Notes under the pieces: model-generated
What the model saw: only the letters and a program-made list of their open reading frames with translations
Told to the model about the DNA's origin: nothing
Databases searched by the model: none
Part shown: positions 61,048 through 64,000 of the stretch, in pieces
Layout of the letters: each line of letters opens with the position of its first letter
Numbering within the stretch: the first letter of the stretch is position 1
Position numbers and translations under genes: made by a program
DNA from: Cytophagales bacterium
GTDB lineage: Bacteria; Bacteroidota; Bacteroidia; Cytophagales; Cyclobacteriaceae
DNA length: 64,000 nt
Direction: 5' to 3'
Assembly (NCBI GenBank): GCA_025359125.1
Contig: JANYHI010000063.1
Coordinates: 62,001-126,000 of the forward strand

Positions 61048-62141
61048 GCAATTCTTTTGGCTGTTGTTGCTGCAACCCCGGCAACAAGATAATAAAAGGC
61101 AAATATAAAATCTAAAAACGGCATCATCCAGATTGTAAAAGGCTCACCTAACTTTTTGGATGCATGATAGAAAAGTATTGTTAAAAGGGCAGTGCGAAGT
61201 AAAAAAGCGCCTAAAACCCATGGAAATAATGAACTGACTACAGCTTCAGGAATAACTAATAGACAACTTATTAACCAACTGCTGGCAAATAGCCCTAGAA
61301 TAAATTTATCTGAAAATTTATAGTGCTTACCAACTGATAGATGCCTCAACTTCTGGTGGTAGTATTCCCTCCAACTAGTTTTAGGTTTAGAGAAGGTGAG
61401 CGTTTCGCTACCCATACTAACCAATGTATTTTTTTTGGTAGCATGCTGATTCACGAATAGATCATCATCTCCCCCTGTAATTCCTAAGTAATTATTAAAT
61501 CCCTTATTCTCTAAAAAGAGTGACTTCTGATAAAGCAGATTCCTTCCTACACCCATATAGGGTTTACCCAACAAAGCCAGTCCTACAAACTGTATTGCGG
61601 TTAGCAGCGACTCAAATTGAATAAATGTATTCAAAAGCCCTGGTGCTTTTTCGTAAGGAGAAAAACCTAAAACCATTTTTGTCTCAGGCTTTTGATTTGC
61701 GCTCATAGCCTTTATCCATTGGGAAGATGCTGGCCTGCAGTCGGCATCGGTTAGCAACACCCAATCGTATTTGGCAGCCCTAATGCCCAAGGTTAGCCCA
61801 AATTTTTTTCCGCTTACATGTTCGGGTTTGTTTACAACTCGCACCATTTTTAGCCGGGTATATTCTTTAGTGGCTTGCAGCAAATAGTCGTATGTTCCAT
61901 CGTTGCATCGATCTTCTATAATAATGATTTCAAACTCTGGATAGTCTTGCTGTAAAAGAATGGGCACCAGTTCTCGCAAGTTTTGCTCCTCATCGTGGGC
62001 GCAAATGATGATAGAAATGGGGCGTGGAGCAACCGGAAACAAAACTCTTTTTTTAAGAAAAGCTATTAAGAACAACGCAATGTAAATCAACTGCACGGCT
62101 ATTGCCGAGAAAAAAACAATATCAAGAACAGACAAGTGCAT
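61032..62141 (-). CDS. Membrane glycosyltransferase (GT2-like)
   Basis: The 369-residue protein has an N-terminal membrane helix (IVFFSAIAVQLIYIALFLIA), a GT-A catalytic domain (PISIIICAHDEEQNLRELVP, then LLTDADCRPASSQW with the D-x-D, and GGDDDLFVNQHATKKNTLV) and two or three C-terminal helices. The layout resembles ceramide- or polysaccharide-type GT2 enzymes. A TATCTTTG promoter lies upstream. The sigma factor gene overlaps its 3' end. Confidence 0.9.
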   Translation of the reverse strand: MHLSVLDIVFFSAIAVQLIYIALFLIAFLKKRVLFPVAPRPISIIICAHDEEQNLRELVPILLQQDYPEFEIIIIEDRCNDGTYDYLLQATKEYTRLKMVRVVNKPEHVSGKKFGLTLGIRAAKYDWVLLTDADCRPASSQWIKAMSANQKPETKMVLGFSPYEKAPGLLNTFIQFESLLTAIQFVGLALLGKPYMGVGRNLLYQKSLFLENKGFNNYLGITGGDDDLFVNQHATKKNTLVSMGSETLTFSKPKTSWREYYHQKLRHLSVGKHYKFSDKFILGLFASSWLISCLLVIPEAVVSSLFPWVLGAFLLRTALLTILFYHASKKLGEPFTIWMMPFLDFIFAFYYLVAGVAATTAKRIAWKRN

Positions 62142-62164
62142 TAACTTTAAAAATAAAAACGTGG

Positions 62165-62172
62165 CAAAGATA
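62165..62172 (-). promoter_or_regulatory. -7 element of the glycosyltransferase gene
   Basis: On the minus strand TATCTTTG matches TAnnTTTG, 23 bases before ATG 62141. Confidence 0.55.
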
Positions 62173-62254
62173 CAGGCTTACTTTGTACTACATAATAGAA
62201 CTCTAACTGCGGGCAAAATATTGCTCGGATGGCCGATGGAGAGCCTCAAGAAAT

Positions 62255-62310
62255 GAGCAGCTAACTCAAAAATAAAAGAGCCTAGCTAGCTCAATAAAAT
62301 GGAGCTGCTC
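62255..62310. repeat. Nested inverted repeats upstream of tgt
   Basis: GAGCAGCT (62255-62262) pairs with AGCTGCTC (62303-62310). Inside the loop, GAGCCTAGCTAGCTC (62278-62292) is a second small palindrome. The structure lies between the divergent glycosyltransferase and tgt promoters and contains no gene. Confidence 0.5.
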
Positions 62311-62346
62311 CTAACATTCAAATGGCAATTCGTAATGGGTTATCCT

Positions 62347-62354
62347 TACCTTTG
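62347..62354 (+). promoter_or_regulatory. -7 element of tgt
   Basis: TACCTTTG matches TAnnTTTG exactly and ends 8 bases before the ATG at 62363. A start site about 7 bases on would make the mRNA nearly leaderless. Confidence 0.55.
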
Positions 62355-62362
62355 TCGCCAAT

Positions 62363-63493
62363 ATGAATTTTAAGGTAAGTAAGAAAGATATTCATTCTAA
62401 AGCGCGAAGTGGATTGATATCTACCGATCACGGGGACATTCCCACTCCTATTTTTATGCCCGTAGGCACAGCTGGTTCTGTGAAAGCGGTGCACCAGCGC
62501 GAATTAAAAGAAGATATTGACGCTAAAATAATTTTAGGAAATACCTACCATCTTTATTTAAGACCAGGGCTAGAGTTAATTGAAAAAGCTGGAGGGCTGC
62601 ATGGCTTTAACGGATGGGATCGGCCTCTTTTAACTGACAGTGGTGGCTACCAAGTATACTCGCTTGGCGCGAACAGAAAAATTAATGAAGAGGGCGTGAT
62701 TTTTAAATCGCATATAGACGGATCTAAGCACACTTTTACTCCCGAAAGTGTAATGGACATTGAACGAACCATTGGTGCAGACATCATCATGGCGTTTGAT
62801 GAATGTACTCCATATCCATGCGAATATGAGTATGCAAAAAAATCGATGGCACTTACGCATCGCTGGCTAAAGCGATGTATAGAAAGAGTAGATTCTTCCG
62901 AACCAAAATACGGATACACTCAAACGCTCTTTCCTATTGTGCAGGGGAGCGTGTATAAAGATTTGCGCCAACAATCAGCAGAATTCATTGCCAATCAAAA
63001 TCAGCATGGAAATGCTATTGGAGGATTATCTGTAGGCGAACCACATGAGGTGATGTATGAGATGACAGATTTAGTCTGTGGCATCTTGCCAGCAGATAAA
63101 CCTCGCTACCTGATGGGCGTAGGCACACCAGAAAATATTTTAGAATGTATTGCCCTTGGCATTGATATGTTTGATTGTGTAATGCCCACTCGAAATGCCC
63201 GAAATGGAATGCTGTTTACAACACAAGGTATCATCAACATCAGAAATGAAAAGTGGAAAAATGATTTAAGTGCTATTGATTTAGAATTAGGTGGCTACGT
63301 AAGCACGTTTTACTCAAAAGCTTATTTGAGACATCTAATTATATCTAAAGAAATTTTAGGCGCACAAATTGCATCTATCCACAACCTTGCATTCTATTTA
63401 TGGCTAGTTAAGCAAGCCAGACAAAAAATTGAAGAAGGTATTTTTGCGGAATGGAAAAATAAAATGGTTAAAATTGTTTCTACCCGATTGTAA
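62363..63493 (+). CDS. tgt: tRNA-guanine transglycosylase
   Basis: The 376-residue enzyme swaps guanine-34 of GUN-anticodon tRNAs for preQ1. TPIFMPVGTAGSVKAVHQRE, LLTDSGGYQVYSLGANRK (catalytic/base-binding Asp), IMAFDECTPYP, IGGLSVGEPHEVMYEM, and the second Asp in MFDCVMPTRNARNG are family marks. The three-Cys zinc site near the C-terminus (C-x-C-x2-C) of E. coli Tgt is not apparent: the region reads LELGGYVSTFYSKAYLRHLI, with Ser, Tyr and Ser where Cys are usual. The lptF/G-like gene follows on the same strand. Confidence 0.93.
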   Translation: MNFKVSKKDIHSKARSGLISTDHGDIPTPIFMPVGTAGSVKAVHQRELKEDIDAKIILGNTYHLYLRPGLELIEKAGGLHGFNGWDRPLLTDSGGYQVYSLGANRKINEEGVIFKSHIDGSKHTFTPESVMDIERTIGADIIMAFDECTPYPCEYEYAKKSMALTHRWLKRCIERVDSSEPKYGYTQTLFPIVQGSVYKDLRQQSAEFIANQNQHGNAIGGLSVGEPHEVMYEMTDLVCGILPADKPRYLMGVGTPENILECIALGIDMFDCVMPTRNARNGMLFTTQGIINIRNEKWKNDLSAIDLELGGYVSTFYSKAYLRHLIISKEILGAQIASIHNLAFYLWLVKQARQKIEEGIFAEWKNKMVKIVSTRL

Positions 63494-63577
63494 ATTAGTC
63501 AACGGCCAACAGTTCATAGTCGGTAGCAATATTGACCATGTAAAGTGGACTATCAACTATTCATCATCGACTAAATT

Positions 63578-64000
63578 ATGAAGCTGCTCGATAAATACAT
63601 TTTAAAAATGATCCTATCCACTTTCTTTTTTGTGGTGCTGATGTTGGAGGCTATCATTTGTATTATAGATCTAACTGAGAAGATTGATAAGTTCGTTGCT
63701 TTCAAATTAAACAAGATGGTAATTCTGGGTTACTACATGGATTTCATTCCATGGATTGCAGGATTTCTTTCACCGATCACTATTTTTATTGCCGTTATTT
63801 ATGTTACCTCGCGCTTAGCATCCCATACCGAAATTGTGGCCATACTCGGTAGTGGCATTAGCTTTCGCAGATTTTTATATCCCTATTTTTTAGCTGCTAC
63901 TTTTATTGCTGTAATGAGTTTCTTGCTAAACGGCTGGGTGATTCCAAAATCCAATCACGATCGCCTTCGGTTTGAGATGCAGTATTTTCAAAATAAATAT
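63578..64000 (+). CDS. LptF/LptG family permease, N-terminal part
   Basis: The frame from ATG 63578 is open to the window edge (141 codons). It begins MKLLDKYILKMILSTFFFVV, and YYMDFIPWIAGFLSPITIFI, TSRLASHTEIVAILGSGISF and GWVIPKSNHDR follow. These are the N-terminal pattern of YjgP/YjgQ permeases, which with LptB pull LPS from the inner membrane. Whether it is LptF or LptG cannot be told from this part. It agrees with an LptD-like gene elsewhere in the window. Confidence 0.9.
   Translation, partial: MKLLDKYILKMILSTFFFVVLMLEAIICIIDLTEKIDKFVAFKLNKMVILGYYMDFIPWIAGFLSPITIFIAVIYVTSRLASHTEIVAILGSGISFRRFLYPYFLAATFIAVMSFLLNGWVIPKSNHDRLRFEMQYFQNKY

Overview
The window is a chromosomal piece of a member of the phylum Bacteroidota, probably a Cytophagales-like lineage. 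This rests on the AT-rich DNA, the lack of Shine-Dalgarno sequences, several TAnnTTTG -7 promoter elements, signal peptides ending in ..AQ, and family content (YfiR/DUF4154, FISUMP, bbp2 porin, DUF4386, DUF6326). The species is inferred, not shown.

Region 1 (1 to about 10,700) is accessory. It starts inside a type I restriction-modification methyltransferase (hsdM, cut by the window edge). Next come a gene-free stretch with a perfect palindrome and short repeated words, and a mobile-element-type replication module: a fused primase/VapE-like ATPase, a small possible ribbon-helix-helix protein, and two unknown proteins, one faintly glycosyltransferase-like. After that lies a tightly packed set of small exported or membrane proteins (including a CAP-domain protein), an XRE regulator and several orphan genes. 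No integrase or end repeats are visible, so the boundaries of the element are not known.

Region 2 (about 10,860 to 42,800) is mostly housekeeping: a MocR regulator, superoxide dismutase, secreted FISUMP/DM9 protein, phosphopantetheinyl transferase, leucine/propionate-type acyl-CoA carboxylases, an envelope block (amidase, MlaD, LptD), lysS, a HepT/MntA toxin-antitoxin pair between lysS and proline dehydrogenase, shikimate genes aroB and aroA, a tandem YfiR pair, an M42 peptidase, Ppx/GppA, a porin, folB and a DivIVA protein.

Region 3 (about 42,940 to 44,680) is a repeat island. It has REP-like hairpins in inverted arrangement, two 5' remnants of a REP-associated tyrosine transposase (RAYT), a second palindrome family and one orphan lipoprotein. 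A longer degenerate repeat at its left edge has a second copy in the leader of lptD.

Region 4 (44,680 to 64,000) returns to core genes: bestrophin-like channel, SPOR/OmpA protein, glycosyltransferases, recQ, an enoyl-CoA hydratase, comEC, a heptosyltransferase-like GT9, an EVE protein, two tandem secreted paralogues, pyrR-pyrB, tRNA-Arg(CCG), an ECF-type sigma factor, tgt and the start of an LptF/LptG permease.

Several apparent longest-ORF starts are too far upstream. I corrected these where an ATG or GTG, a signal peptide or a promoter argues for it, and say so in the entry.
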